Shown here one piece after another: positions 32,521 through 46,800 of a stretch of DNA of 64,000 nt. Source of the DNA: Annulohypoxylon bovei var. microspora (taxonomy: Eukaryota > Ascomycota > Sordariomycetes > Xylariales > Hypoxylaceae); NCBI GenBank assembly GCA_022836615.1, contig MU405370.1:19612-83611 (forward strand), written 5' to 3'. The translations under genes and the position numbers were made by a program. Each line of letters opens with the position of its first letter. The stretch's first letter is position 1. The notes under the pieces were generated by a model. The model did no database searches. It was not told the origin of the DNA and saw nothing but the letters and a program-made list of their open reading frames with translations.

Positions 32521-35500
32521 TATGCTTGCTATTCGGCTAACCTATGGAATAGGCTACGTTAGAACGTGATAGGACGAGGCTAGGGCAAAACCGTAGCAAA
32601 GAAAAGATATGTCGTGGTTTTATTATGCGTGTATGTGCATAAATACGACGGCATGCACATAGGTAACCGTCGTAGCTCCGCGTATGGACGGGCACAAGCG
32701 TACATACCTAGTCATCCGAGAGGCACACAAGGCGACTCCGGGTGCCCGCTTGAGAGCGCATGCGACAAACATGTTATGGCAAGCGGGACTCCCGAGGCCG
32801 GAAGACCTTCTGTACGGCAACATCGCCGAGAGGTGAGACCCAGCATCATCGCACATTGCATATACATGATGTATTTGGGATAAAGAGTATGCGCGTGGGA
32901 AGGGAGGGGATCGGGTTTTAGCGAAGATAGAAGAGAAAATAAAAGATGGAGGTATGCTGCGCATGCGCAATCCTACGTACAACACGTAGACATGCAATAT
33001 ACATCTCATGGATTCGCAGATACTGTACAATACACATGTGTGGATTTTCTCTTTACAGCCGTTCGTTAAAGTCGGCTGAGTCAAGGTCCCTTTGCTATAT
33101 TTACGGAATAGGCATGTTCAGGGCCGAGCCGATACAGCTTCCAAACGCGGCTGGGCGCGACGGACTAAGATGGACGCGTGGTTACCCAACTCGGACGTCG
33201 TTACAATAAGTAATATATACCGAGATAAGGAAAGGTAGCAGTTGTCGAGAAATGGAAGATGCCCCACGCTAGATCTGAATATATATATATGTATACAGGA
33301 GATCAGATACGTTGGGTGTCATTGGCTCGCGGCCGGAGATACAGATATCAATTTCAATTTCAAACTGGAGTGTGCCATTCAGCCTAATCCGGTCGCGATA
33401 ACATGTGTACGACAGCAGCGACATGATATGGTTCTCGCCAACGAATTGGGCTGACGAGGTGTATGTAATCCTCATACTCATACAAGATGCACTAAGACGC
33501 ACATTAGCGGGAGAGAGAGAACCCATACGGTGAAATGAGATGGGACATCGATTCAATAGGTTCAATAGGGGGTATGGTAGAGCAATAGGATTCACGCGGA
33601 CGAAGAGCCAGCTCCGATGCTCAAGGGGTCATCTGCCATTTTATTCCAATTCTAAGGCGCGAGCGAGCGGTTCATAATAGCGTAATCTGCAATGAGCGAT
33701 TTTCAACTTCCGGTGGGTTCGACCATAGGGCGATAGGGCGATAACGGTACTAGCCGACGGAGTGCCAGGTATATCATATGCATGTTGGGATTTTTGAAAC
33801 ATGGGCTGGGTTGGTACGGAGTCGAGTCCGAGTTTCTATCGTATGTAGAGAACGGCGAAAGTGCCTCTTTTATATCTCTCAGAGTGATCAGTGATGATCA
33901 CGAGCACCGTTTACATAGAAGGAATAGTATTAAAATGGTATGTCGAAGTGGTATGGGAAGGTCGTCCTCGGCTTTTCGCAATGAAACCACACCCCGTGGG
34001 AAGGCGTTGCGGGAGGTGGTATTAGTACGATGGCTGGAAAAGGACGGAAGGATCAGTAACAAGATGGAAAAATAGAACAAATCCTTCCGCGCGAGAGTGA
34101 TGGCAGATCTGGGTGTGGTCTGCATATCTAGGCCGCCGTTAGATCCAGATAACGCCGCAGTCTTGGGTCGATGGCTGACATTAGGCACCCAATCTTTTAG
34201 AGCTTGCCCCGTACCAACACCTCTTCGCAACCAAATTTGCTGAATCGTGGGAGCGCGGAAGATAGGTATGTACTTACCTACCACCTTATCCTACCATGGT
34301 TCTGGGTGCAACGTAAGCTCTTACGAGAAATCCCATGCCCGCCTCATAATTAGGATAATTTGCAAAAATTTACTTGCTTAGGTAGGAGGTAGGAGATACT
34401 AGGTAGGATGTACATACCTACCTAGGTACTTATCTACGTAAAGAGATAGAAATTTTGTTAAACTGGACTCGGGAATGGCAATGTCGATAACGCCTCGTGG
34501 GGTCTATAAGTCAGCAAATAGTTCGTCGACTCCGACGCCGTGCAGCGTTCCTGCAAGTTTGACAGCAGCTGACCCGAAGCAAGTTGAAGATCTTGCCGGC
34601 GGGTTTTATGGTTCGTTCGATGTATTGAGAAGCATTTCGTCGTAGAAAAGTTCCAATAAAATGACAGATCAAATGGTATACCATTGGTAAATGTAAGTTG
34701 AAGCACGTAAATCATCGTTCATTTCCCTCTGATACTGCGGGAAGCGTACTTGAATGCAACACAACGGTGTCATGTATCCGCCTAGGTACTTCTACATAGT
34801 AGCCTAATACATAGTACTTTCTTGGTACAATACACCGTCCATATATAAGAGTTATCATGGAAGTGTTATGTAGGTACATACCTGGGTAAGTGGACAGGAT
34901 GGGAAAGATGCGATACATTACCCAGGCCAAGAGCCGGCTGGTCGGTTGACGTACTAATTAAAACACGATCTCTCACTAAAATCCCTATATAGAAGGGGTA
35001 TAAAACATTTTGGACAACTCAATCGCTCACTTGGACGACAAGATCGGGTTCAACCACTTGACTTCCTAACCAAATACATAGTAGCATGGCCTATTCCATA
35101 TGAAGATCGCCCCGATTTGGGAGAACCCCAAGGGTACGGATTCCTGAATCGGATGTAAACCCGGCAGTTTGGGGCATCTTCTGATTCTTCTAGACTTTCT
35201 AACGTCGACTAGGGTCCTCCGGACGTGGGGTCCAAAGTCGAACGATTTTAATGCAACTAGTTGCTGCTAACCAGGGATCGTCTTAATGGCGGATGGGAGA
35301 TCTGTACGTGGTATTTTGTTCCTCTTTGCTACCTGCTACCAACGTACTACTGCGTAATAATTTCGACCCACGCATTCTAGGTCTCTTTGCCCTGTCTAAA
35401 GCAAATCCCGAACCCACCGAAATTAGTACAACGAATCCCGTAGCCTTCATCTAGCCACTTATATTATTAGCCCTAGCTGTCATTTAGACGGACACGACGC

Positions 35501-38500
35501 AGCATTGCGTTCACCGTACTCGTTGGTATGTAGGTATGTATGTGTATGAGGTACCTAGGCATGTAGAACAGACAGTTCGCTGACATACTATACGCATATC
35601 CGTCTCGCAGAAGCGAACCCTCTTGCATTGATATGCCACGACGCTTCGAAGAGAATGAACCTCAGACCGAACAAAGCGGAAAAAAGGCCTCTTCCTTCAC
35701 CGTCCTCGTCAAGTGGATACGAGACGTATTATGGGTGATTTAATAGCGTATGTGAAGTCGAGGCATTGGTGGCAGCAGGACTTCTTTCCGCCAATGAGAA
35801 GCTAGCCAAGTAGTCCCTTAACTCTATCTGGTCTGGTCGATAGGGTATTTCTTTACAACAAGATCCGAGCGTTTCACGCCGGCAGGCTTCGAACACTTCT
35901 CTAAGTGGAGACGACCGGGCGTTGAAAAATGCTGGTCTGTCAGGCTGTCGACGCCGGGCTGTCAAAATGGATAAATGTTTGAATTGAAGATCCTAGTTTA
36001 CTTGGCGACACTCAACGCGTGACTGTAAGGGTCTGAGGCTTCTTGGTACCCGGATAAGTTTAGTGCCTTCTCAGGGGATTTCTTGACGAACTTCGTATTT
36101 GGATCGGGTAGACTGGATCGGCTCTGCTATTCGTTGCTACATTGACATTAATGTACTGGACGGCTCGAGCCGGCAATCTGTGGTTCAAGGATTTACGCAT
36201 ACTCCAAAATATCTATTAAAATAAATTGAAAGAAACGGTCGCATGTGGTAATGTACCTACCTACCGACTTGAAGGATTGAATTGACAATGGTATCGAGTT
36301 TTTTATTTTTAGGTATTTTTCGTTTTGTTTTTTAGAGACGGCAATACAACCGAGCTCATGTACGTGCTTAGAATACAAGAGGGTTGTTCCTTGTTGCTGG
36401 TCACAAATCGCAACCTGGTCTCGATTCATCGATCTAAAATCTTGAACTGCTTTTGCTTTTTTTGAGATTCCCGAGAGATAAGCCTAGATCGCGCCCACAA
36501 GTTAGGACGATAGGTAGTACTCGTTATGTACATTGACACCGTTAGAGGTTCGACTTACGCGTTACACGAAGCTATAAATTAATACCCTTTATGGAATAAG
36601 AAATAAAACGTTGTTTTAGCCCGTCCCACTATTTGGTTCCTGTGATGGGACTACGTGTAAACCTCGTGTTGATAAGTCAAATGCCACGAGCGCTAACAAA
36701 ACGAGATGGTAAAACGAGCTTTCGGAAGTGCTATGACGTATTTATATATATCGGATTGTCGATAAGTCTTTTTATAAAACAATTGAGTCGAATAGATTCT
36801 ATAACCATTTAATAGTACCTTGAGTATGCTCGGGGTTAGAAGATTCAGTAATAAAAATAATAATAATAAAAATAAATACCATCTAAGTTAGCTGTGCATA
36901 GCATCTCGGAACATCGACAGCAAAGGCGCATTTCGATATAAGCCTCATACCTACCCTTGTACCTAGTTAGTGAAGGAGTTTGCGTATGTAGCCTATGCAA
37001 ACTTCCTCAGGGGAACTTATCCGGAATGCAAAAACATGGGAGCCAAAGCGCAGCTCAACCCTCAACCCTAGCATAGTGCGATACGATCATTTCGATGCTT
37101 CTAGTTGTGCCTCGTAGCGTTAGGAGAATTGTTTGGATATTTTGCAAACGGCTAAGAAGGACAAGAATCAACGCCGTTGAGGCTAGATCGAAGAAGCAGA
37201 CTTACGAGTGATTACCTAGTTGTTACCCTACGTGGTTCGGCAGTTTAGCTTGCAAGATCAATTGATGCAGCTAGCCGTTATCTGATCCAACCTTGCTAGA
37301 GCCTAGAAGAGACATACTTGTACACGTGGTCCTTATACGCGGAAAGGAGTGAGGTCTATTGGGAAGTACAGCAATGGCAAATTACGCGCTGTGATATGAT
37401 ATAGAAAATTGATACTGACAGTTGTTATACCTGCCTACTTTGACATATTCTTGCGGCCAAACCGAGGGAGTTGTCAACCCGTGTATGATGTTCTACTTTA
37501 AAGTCCCGGATCGTAGGGACAGTCGTTATGCTCTCTGTGTAAATCTTTTACGGGTGATGAAAATTGATATTAGATGCAGAGAAATGCTCCCTTCTCCCAA
37601 ATTCGCGCAGTCGCTCGAGGTTTGCGGCTTTCGCGGTAATGGGCCTAAAACCAGCCCAACTAAGGGATCCGTGATAGAGGTACATAGGTAGGTTACTGTA
37701 TATACCCAAATGCCAATGCAAGCCACGATATGACGACGACATGAGATACGTTAGGAAACATACCTAGCAGTTAACGGCCTTAGAAAGCTCGGTGTTCAAG
37801 ACACGCTTTTCCAATTTTTGCTTCGGTAACCGTCAGGATTTCCAACTGAACGGCTCAAGTTGCTGTTGACGTATCGGTCGCTAATCTGTCGAAACAAGCC
37901 AATCTGGATGCAAGATCTCCGAAAATTACTTAGTAGCATGGGGGCGCAGGCAATCTAGCCGAGAACGAGTCCTGATCGATTAATTGCACGCTAACCACAG
38001 TCGAACCATTTGTCCACATGGTTCTCCAAATCTGACCAAAATCCCGGGTTGGGATGGCGGGATGGAGATCTTGGATTGGCCGATGTTTAACGGCCAACAA
38101 GAGAGGTATCTTTCTTGTCTTATATTGTAATGCGTCGGATGACGTGAGCCTTTATTAACAATTAAAGAATAATAAGAAATGAACCATAAGCTAGCAATTG
38201 GTCGGCTCGAAGAAGAATTGATGTTGGAAGATTGAGTTGAACGTGTGCCACTTTTCGGTAGTTGTATGAAGAGAAGTTAGGGATATTATTTTTTACGTCA
38301 GAGAAACCCCGAAGTATGCATGTTAATTCCGGTCAAATTGAATTAAGCAATGCAGTTAAATACTTGTAACGAAGTAATATTAATCATGCACTAACTACAC
38401 TAAGTATATACATATATTACAATGTATTCTCCGATATGTTTAACCCTAACGGTTGCATATGCCTCTTTCAAGGTGACATAAAAGAAAGGCAACAGTTGGC

Positions 38501-41500
38501 GGGCAAGGGGGTTTATAACTCCCGCAACATTGAACTCAAGTTCATATACACCTAATCGGGAAGGAAGTAATGAAGGAAATAAGGAAAGAATAAAACGTGT
38601 TGCGAATTTCGCTCGTTACATACGATCCGCCATCTAATCTGATCTGATCTCACTTATCTTACACGATACCTACATACCTAGGTAAGTAGGTACATAACAT
38701 ACCTATCATGAACCATTATCGAACACTTTATCATACTTAGAACCCCAAAACAAACACTTTGATTTCTCGGCTGATGACGTTTTCGCAGAAATTAAGATTT
38801 CACTCGAAGATTTCTAGAAGTTTAATGAACCTGCTTAAAGGGGTGTCGGATCAATAATTAGCTAATTCAATAAGCATGTAGCTCATAAGAAGCTGGGAAG
38901 TACGATAATTATTTAAACGCATAAAGAAAAGTTTGCAAGGTAATGAATCGCTGGGTTGTTAAGATTGTTCTTATATTTTTGGTGGGCTATAAATCCTTAA
39001 TTGATACGGAGTTTTATAACTATTGCAATTTTGCAACATGAATATTGTCATGAAGATGATATGAGTCTTGATTATTAATACCCACAAAAGAAATGAATGT
39101 CCACAACAATTATCCTCCACCTTGGAATACTTACATTTATGTCAATGGTCATATGAAAATCTCCTTCATTAAAGCTTCTAGAAGCCTATCGGAGCTGAGT
39201 CAAAATTAGCAACATATTTTTACGAAGCGTCATATCCACATCCCTTACCCAGATCTAGTTTTTTGTCGGTCACAAGGTCGCGACAATTGACAGCGGCAAT
39301 AGACTGGATATAACCCGAATAACTTACATATAAGTGCCTATTAAGCGTTGAACAACTGCAAATGTGATAGGTCAAGGTAGATGGACATGAAAACGTCAAT
39401 GAACCTTGGTGTGTCCAGGTCATAAAGTATTGGAAGTTAAGGTGTAGGAAAGTTCCTAAGGATTGAACAGCAAAGCAATTCCTACATAATAGTACATGTA
39501 GCTGTAGAATATGCAGCATGCAGCATGCAGTAAAATAGCTTTCGGCAACATGCAGCCTCTCAACCTGGTCCTTGTCAACCCTTTCCCCACCCGACTTAAA
39601 GTAGAGGTAAAAGGGTATTAAGTAGATTTCGACGGCATGCAGTGGACTGCTAAGGCGTGCGAAGGAGCGGCCCCAAGGACCCACAATCTCTTTCAATGAG
39701 ATCCATCTAGGTACTTATCGAACCCTGCTACGCAAGCCAAGGTACAGGTACCGTATACATCAGACGCTAAACGAGTACGTATCTACATTTATACACATGG
39801 ATATGTACGTATTAAGTATTATACCTATTATGTGCTGGTTAGTGCTGGTAGTGTGGTAATAATAATACCTATTTTTCTTTCCCAGCCTGTCCAGCACATG
39901 CTTGCCATGTTCCTTCGTAACCCCATCCCCGTCCTCATCCATGCTCACACCCCTTGTCTCCGAAATCTGCTCCATTCGAGAGACCGTGTATCTCTTCTGC
40001 CTCTCTGCTGGGTTAATAGGCATAGGGTACCCGCAGCAAGTCTTGTCGTCGTCCAAGAAACAAAGTTGCTAGACTTTGCTCAGCTATACTCATGACACTC
40101 ATGATGTAGCCCAAGTCGGTCGATATGGAATCTCATTAGCCTACCAACCTACCTACCTGCCTACCTACATACCTACCTACACAAGTAGGTAGGTAATTTA
40201 TAGGTAGCGCCGGCATCTGCATCTCTCGCTGTGTAGGCATCCTTCTTCGATTATGGATTGACACCGAGAGATCGTCATGAAAGGTCGGGTTCTTAGGCGT
40301 ACCGAATCATACCCTTCCTCCCCAATCAGGAACACTCCTTTGCGGAACATCCCTGCCTACCGCCCATCTCATCTTCGATCTGAGCTGCCAAAGGGTTGGC
40401 AGAGATGCTAGTCGATGGGACCTATCGCCACCAAGGGGCCCTGTAATCCTCACCGTCTAACAGCCTTGGATTGCTAAAAAGTGGTGCCACCTTATTTCGC
40501 TGTGAGGATAATGGCGTGACCTGACAGGTTTCGGGACTCGTCATTCCTATACAAACCAGGTGCTATACCTGTGCTATACCTATACTGTACAAGTACCCAA
40601 GTTTTGGACTGTCGGGAGCGATCCGTTCGCGTTCAGATTCGCCCACAAGTCCCATGCAACTGGGGCTACCGTACGTTTGAGAAACAAGAGATCGTCATCT
40701 CACTATTCCCAGGCGATCATAGCCGACCGTGTCATTGCAGTTGCGAACCTTGCTCGCATCGAGCCAAGGTCGTTTTGTCGCCTTTTATTGCAGAGAAACG
40801 AATGTATCTTATTATTCCTATTACGATTGTTATTTTATTTTATTTATTATTATTATTATTATTTTTTATCTCATGGGGCTGTCCCGAGAACTGCCAGATT
40901 GCAGCCACGTTTATTCTGCGGGCACGACAGCTTCGCAGCCACTATCTCCTACCCGCTAGGTTTGCTCTACGATACGATACCAAAGATCCCAAGTCTCAGG
41001 GCAGGCATCGTGTTCCCTTCCAAGGGTGTGGGGAGGGCGATGGTGCCCAGAATCGCGAGCAATCTTTCTTCCTCTTCAGACCCCCCGGGATTGTGACAGA
41101 ACCCAAGTCGCCGTACCAACTGACTGGCTACAAGCCCTGACTTGTGAGATTCTTACCCTTGCCATGACTATTTCGTGCCCCGTTTCCCCCACTTCAAGCG
41201 ACCCAGGTCAAAGTCTCCGTACTGTGGTTGCTGCACATATAATAGTAAATTGGTAGACAGGGGTGCCCTACGTTGTGTATGTATGTACACCACAGGTTGG
41301 TGTTCCTTATTACGCATATTTTGCCCATCTACGTATGGTACATCATACATTGGTAGCATACATCTCGCTCCAATCTGCTGTGCTTATTTCTCTGAACTCT
41401 CTTAATACCTACAACACATCGCCCGAGTTTTCGTCATTTACTTTCGAACCTTTCTCTTCCTTTTCCCTCTTCCCATTCGACCGTTACGAGGCCAAAGTGA

Positions 41501-42539
41501 CCTTGACGGTGTAAACGATTAGAAATCTTGGTTCATCTATCGTACCTATCCCATTAGACGTCATCAGCATCTCGCTCTACTTGACCCGTCTATTACTCTT
41601 AGATATATCTAGCACTTCGAGCTTGTCGTTATAATACCTCGTATCTATTTACACGTCCCGACTGCCTGGCAAGAGACTACAGCCTCTTCAACCTTTGTCG
41701 ACACTTGAGCAACTTGAGAAGGACTATATTAGCAAGAAGTCCCTAGCGACTCATATACCCGGAAGCTGAGAGCAAAATCCCATAGAATCTTTGGGTCATA
41801 TCTAGACCCACTTGGTGGCTACATAAAAAGGTAAGAGTTCAGGAAATGTCTTAAGGGGGAAAAGCCGTACCGCCACCACTCGTGGTAATTCGATTGTCTT
41901 GTATACGAGCCGTCTCTGTCCTCCACATGGTCTAGGAGGAAAAACATACGTACCGTTGCTCTAACCACACCCTTTCCGTCTCGCTACGCGTGTACTTGAT
42001 CTAAAGCGTTCTAACCAAACCGGGTTCGAAGATACAGTTTCGCCATCCTGACGCCACTTCTGCGTACGCTACAACCGATTTATAGAGTGCTTCTTTGGAA
42101 TACCCGTCGCCTTAGGTTGGATAGCTCGCGTGACGAAAATTATCTCGACTCAAATTCGCTTGGTCTTCGAATCCTTTTATCCGTACATCAGCGCGCGAGA
42201 CCTTGGTTTAACACTCAGCTTGTCTCATCGGCGACGATATAACCTCTCAGCCACGAGCACATTGAAATAAACCAGATGCATGAGTTGTCCTAGGTGATCG
42301 GCTGGAGATTTTGGTATCGTCGTTGGTAGTAGTCCCGCTATGGAAGCGGGTGAATCTGGCACTAGGTCAAGGTCCGTTCTTATTAGGAGCTATCCGCTCT
42401 AGTGCGCTCGGCGCCATCTCATCGAACTCAAGTTGATCAGTATCTTTCTCTTAGTGGTTTTGTCTCCGCTAGCAGACTTGATACGTACAGCCAGCGTCTT
42501 CCAGAACTTCAAGAGCGGCATAATCGCGACACGCCTACG
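32521..42539. other. Gene desert, 10 kb
   Basis: No convincing protein gene on either strand. Repeats seen: GGTA/TACC patches (34268-34276, 34376-34430, 35527-35557, 38671-38695, 40141-40195), an AAT-rich run (36850-36875) and a TTA run (40838-40868). Overlapping open frames at 40560-41140 have no motif. The last ~1.2 kb (41400-42539), rich in C/T, is probably promoter and long 5' leader of the GATA-factor gene. Confidence 0.45.
40141..40195. repeat. TACC/GGTA tetranucleotide repeat with inverted arms
   Basis: CTACCAACCTACCTACCTGC and more TACC units, then AAGTAGGTAGGTAATT: the two orientations can pair as a hairpin. It is the largest of the many GGTA-family repeats in this window. Confidence 0.7.
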
Positions 42540-43819
42540 ATGGCAGCTACGGCCTTGATGAACCCGGCTCCGGCATATCACCCTCATAAACCGCCATACC
42601 CAACCGCTTATCACCACCCACCTCCGCCATCGATGCCTGGTATGATTTCACCCGGGGAGAGTAGGAGGTCGCCTAATGAAGTAGAGCCTGCCCAACGGCA
42701 GTCCCTTCCTTCTATATCAGAAGTCTTTTCAGGGGCCAAACCAAGTCATTATTCGCCGACTACTCCTACGACGTTAGGCGGTTCTCATAGCTTACCTCCC
42801 CCGTTAAGATCCGAGCCGCCGCCCGAGTCACGACCGCCGCCACCTTCACACGATGATAAATTCTATCGCTATCCTCCGCGGTCAGAGGTTGGGCCACCGC
42901 CTGGCCCTCCTCTTCCCGACTCGGCATATGCTTACCCAAATCAGCGAGATCCCATCAAACCTCCAGAACCGGTCTCTAACTCTGGGCACCAAAATCCGCC
43001 TCCGCCCCCGCCGCCGCAAATACCATACCCAGCGGGCCAGTACCCATTACCTCCAGCGCCTATCTCGCCACATCATCTAGGTCCATCACTTCCACCCTAC
43101 GAGCAACCGCGACCGCCGCTCCATGCCGATGAGGAATACGGTATCCAACGAAATCGATACGACTCTACCACATTAAATCGGCATTTCGAGTCTTGGGGCT
43201 ACCAGGATTGCTTAAACAAGGTCTGTTTCTCTCAAAATCGATATTAGTACTATAGCTAACGGATACAGCAGTTGGTGTGGACATCAAGGACTGTCTGCAA
43301 TTTCGCTGAGGCCTACAGCAAAATTGCTTCAGAACAGCACGGCGGGCAACCTATTCCAGAGCGGTTGCCCAGCGACCAAGAAGTGTCGAGTATGCTCGGA
43401 AATGTGGAGTTTATGAAGCGTTCTCTCGAAAATCTCCGGGAATTAGTACAACACAGCTTAGCAACTGAAAAGGCACGAGAAGGTCGGGGGAAAGGGCCAT
43501 ACGAAGGAGATGATGATATAAGCATGTATGGTGATGGCATGAAACAACCATACGGGCTTAGCGAGGTGAAGAAGCGACGAGGCGTAAGTCATCCTATTTT
43601 ACACGGCCATCATTCTAGACTAACAACTATGTATAGCGCGCAGCACCTCCCGGCCGATGTCATAGCTGCAACAGGATCGATACCCCCGAGTGGCGGCGAG
43701 GACCCGATGGCGCGAGAACATTGTGCAATGCGTGTGGGCTTCATTATGCCAAACTCGAAAGGAAACGTCAAATGGAGCAGCGGTCGATTCGACCGAAGAC
43801 GGTAGAGGAAAGAGTATGA
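42540..43819 (+). CDS. nsdD: GATA zinc-finger regulator of sexual development, NsdD/SUB-1 type
   Basis: Nuclear transcription factor, 392 aa. Exons 42540-43220, 43269-43583, 43637-43819, with introns of 48 and 53 nt and all phases 0. Residues 1-205 are Pro/Ser/Tyr-rich with poly-proline runs. Exon 2 holds the conserved domain starting QLVWTSRTVCNFAEAYSKIA with PIPERLPSDQEVSSMLGNVE. The C-terminal GATA finger has spacing C-x2-C-x18-C-x2-C: cysteines 340, 343, 362 and 365 (CHSC, TPEWRRGPDGARTL, CNAC), preceded by VKKRRGRAAPPGR. This layout is that of Aspergillus NsdD, Neurospora SUB-1 and Botrytis LTF1, which control sexual fruiting, conidiation and light responses. The frame is open upstream to an ATG at 42402, but MAATALMNPAPAYH at 42540 is the more typical start. 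The C-terminus ends with SIRPKTVEERV; a slightly different end by further splicing is possible. Confidence 0.9.
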
Positions 43820-46800
43820 GCCCGGTTATGGGAGAAATTCAATGCCAGTCACAGGATACCACACGATCACCGAACTTTTAGAAAGGAAGCCGAAAGCGGC
43901 ATACGACCCTCATTCTCGAATATTATTCAATCACTCAAGATTCCCTAAATAACTCACCTTCTCGATCACTCGACATTCACCATATTAAAGCCAGCGAATC
44001 ACATCCTGTATCATTCCGGAATATATAACTTGTGTTAATTATTATACCCGATTCGGAACTTGTGGTCTTTGTTTTTCCCACCAACTTTTGTTCTTGACAT
44101 ACGGTCAGCTTTCGTTGTATATACCCTCATCTGGGCGAAAGGACTCGGGAGGTTACGTCAGGGCATCATTCGGCGTCTGGCTGTTTCTCAAATTTGATTT
44201 CATGTGTGTGCCATTTGACGTTCTGGGTCGGTTCATGAAATCTAGGCGAAGGGGACTAGCTTAGTGGGGTTTTTACATATGGGAGTTACAATTTTTCTTT
44301 TACTTTGGCATCTATATAGCGGAAGAAGCACGAAGAGCCGAGGGACGCATGGGTCAAGCCAAAAAAAGAGAACAAAATTCAAACGCATTCTTGCGGTGAT
44401 AGAGGGACGGATGAGACGATTCCTCATTATGTCTGGAGAGTACGACGCAAGTCCTTTTTCTTGTTTCAAGTTAGGTGAATGAGCTCCGACTTATTGACCT
44501 TTTTTTGTCATGCCACAAAGAGCGGCGAGACGACTACAACACTTGTACGAGTTTAGTTCGTGGGTAGCGTTCCTCAGAGGATATCTGCCTTGATTTTTTG
44601 ATAATAAATGTAGGGAGGTTAATACAACTTTCTGAATCACGATTATTTCTATCTGACATTGATACCTGTGTATAAAGTACCTCGATAGGAGCTAGTTAAG
44701 AGATAGATTTTATGACAGATCTAAATCTAGAGTATCTAGCCAACCTTTTTTATTCGATTAGGTGATACATGAGACTTTACAGGGAGGAAAGCCGTGTGGA
44801 ATCGCGGTACCTACCCAACGGGCATCGGAACAGAAATAAGATATGGTCTCACGACCCCTTCCACAATCTTCCCTTTTCTCCTAACGCTGCTCTCTAATCT
44901 CCCGCTATTCGTGACACACGACGCGGGGGAACTGTGTCACGACTTGAGCTAAACTACAAATCCACCGTAGCCGTCGGTTGTGGCGTGCTAGTACTCACTA
45001 ACACTCATACGACTTGTAACTGCTACCTGCTCTCGAGCCAGTTGGTTACACCCAGTAACAGTAGAGTGGCACAGCTCACGCGCGCGCCAGTCGCTTTAGG
45101 GTATACCTACCTAAGTAAGTAATAAGAAAGGGACAAAGGCGACCGGTTCACGTAGGTAAGTAAGTATCTGAAATTTTTGAAGCACGCATCTGGATGAGGC
45201 GCTCCGGACGACGATGGCAGGATGCAAGTTCCCCCCTACCACAAACGCACGCACGCGGCGGGAGGCGCGGGTCTCTCCACAGATGCCGCCGTGCGACGTG
45301 ACCTGTCAGATTGATGACATGCGCCCCGAACTGCTTAGCCGATGTCGCTGCAACGCCCGGGCAATATCCGTAGAGCTTAGCGAGGCGACGAGCAACACGC
45401 GATAGAATTCGTCGCTGGTGGTTCACCAGCCTCCTAACCGCAGTACCAATCTGCCAATATCGTTTTCTTGGTAGGCGCTACTACTGTACATGGAAAAGGT
45501 TGGTTGTGAACTCGGACTAGGCAAGTTTTGTGGCACATGGATCTGAGACCTCAGGGTCCTTTGTCAGTGCGTTGCGTGTGTGGCTGGCACGATGCAGCTA
45601 GGTACCTACCTAGGTATCTAAAGACACACGCCGCTAACCCCGGGTGTACGTTGACAAGTAAGGGGCGATAATCTCATATACCGGTGTGAGATCGATATTA
45701 GAAGCCCAACATTTCAAAAGGACATAATTCACCACGCCGCAAACTCTCCCCTACCTACGTAGGTAAAAGTTTGAATAAAAGAGGCTTTTCGACGACCGCA
45801 GCGCCGCGAGCCTACCTACAGGATCGGGACGAAAATGCGGAGGACCCCATTCGTCTATCGAGCGGTACACCTGTGATCCCGCGGCTGGCGTCACGGCAGG
45901 AGGAGTGGGAATTTTTACCTGGAGCATTGGTGAGGAATATTCTCGACTCGCAGCGGCTTACATAGATGCGAATTTTCCTGCGCGAGATATCTAGGTTGTG
46001 AACCCTGAGGCTCAATATATATAATACTTGCCGGACGCTTGATACCCCCCCCTGCCCTACACGCCTGCCCACGAACTGTCACTCGCTGCGCGTCATTTTA
46101 ACCCCGACGCAATTTTTTGCCTGCCGAGGGCAACGTCGTATGTAGACGTATGTAGGTACATATATGTACGAGAGGGTGATTGCATTCCGTCCCGTTCAGT
46201 TCTTAATACAATTAGATGCGGGCGGACGAAATGGGTAAATTTCACGGGGCGACGGTGTGGAAGGGTAGATTAAAATTTGGACGGCTATCGAAGGGTAGGA
46301 GGACGGGCGTGACAGATCAGATCAGATCATCGTCACGGTCCCCTATCTATCTGGCTCCCGTTCCACAGTGTTGTCTGTCCTACGGGCGCACCAGAGAGAG
46401 GGGGCTGCATGAAATCAAGTTCGCCGCGATGCAGCCAGGCGGGATCTGCATCATTGCTCTAGGTTAGATCTCGTCTGTCAGACATCCGTTACCCCCCGGG
46501 GAAAAGGGGGGCGGGCGGAGAAAGGGTTCGTCGATCTCCCCTATACAGATGACCGTGTGCGCTCTCGATGTCCGTTGCAGGACGGGTCGGGTACGGACTA
46601 TCGAGCTACTCTATACGCTGTGCGCTGTACGCTTTAAGTGGAATCTGGCCGGCCGGCCGGCGGCAAGTCGCATGTGCGCACCACCGCCCGCGCCAATATA
46701 TTCCTCCTTGTGCATTAAGCCGTACGTACTTTATGGTCAGTGGTCACCCATGCTCGAAATAATGTATGATGCAACGTCGGGTTTTGGGCTAGTCTAACTA

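Noticed and set aside
40560..41140. Two overlapping open frames of 178 and 189 codons
   Set aside because: They overlap in different frames across a TTA microsatellite that is translated as poly-Tyr/Leu/Ile; no family resemblance.
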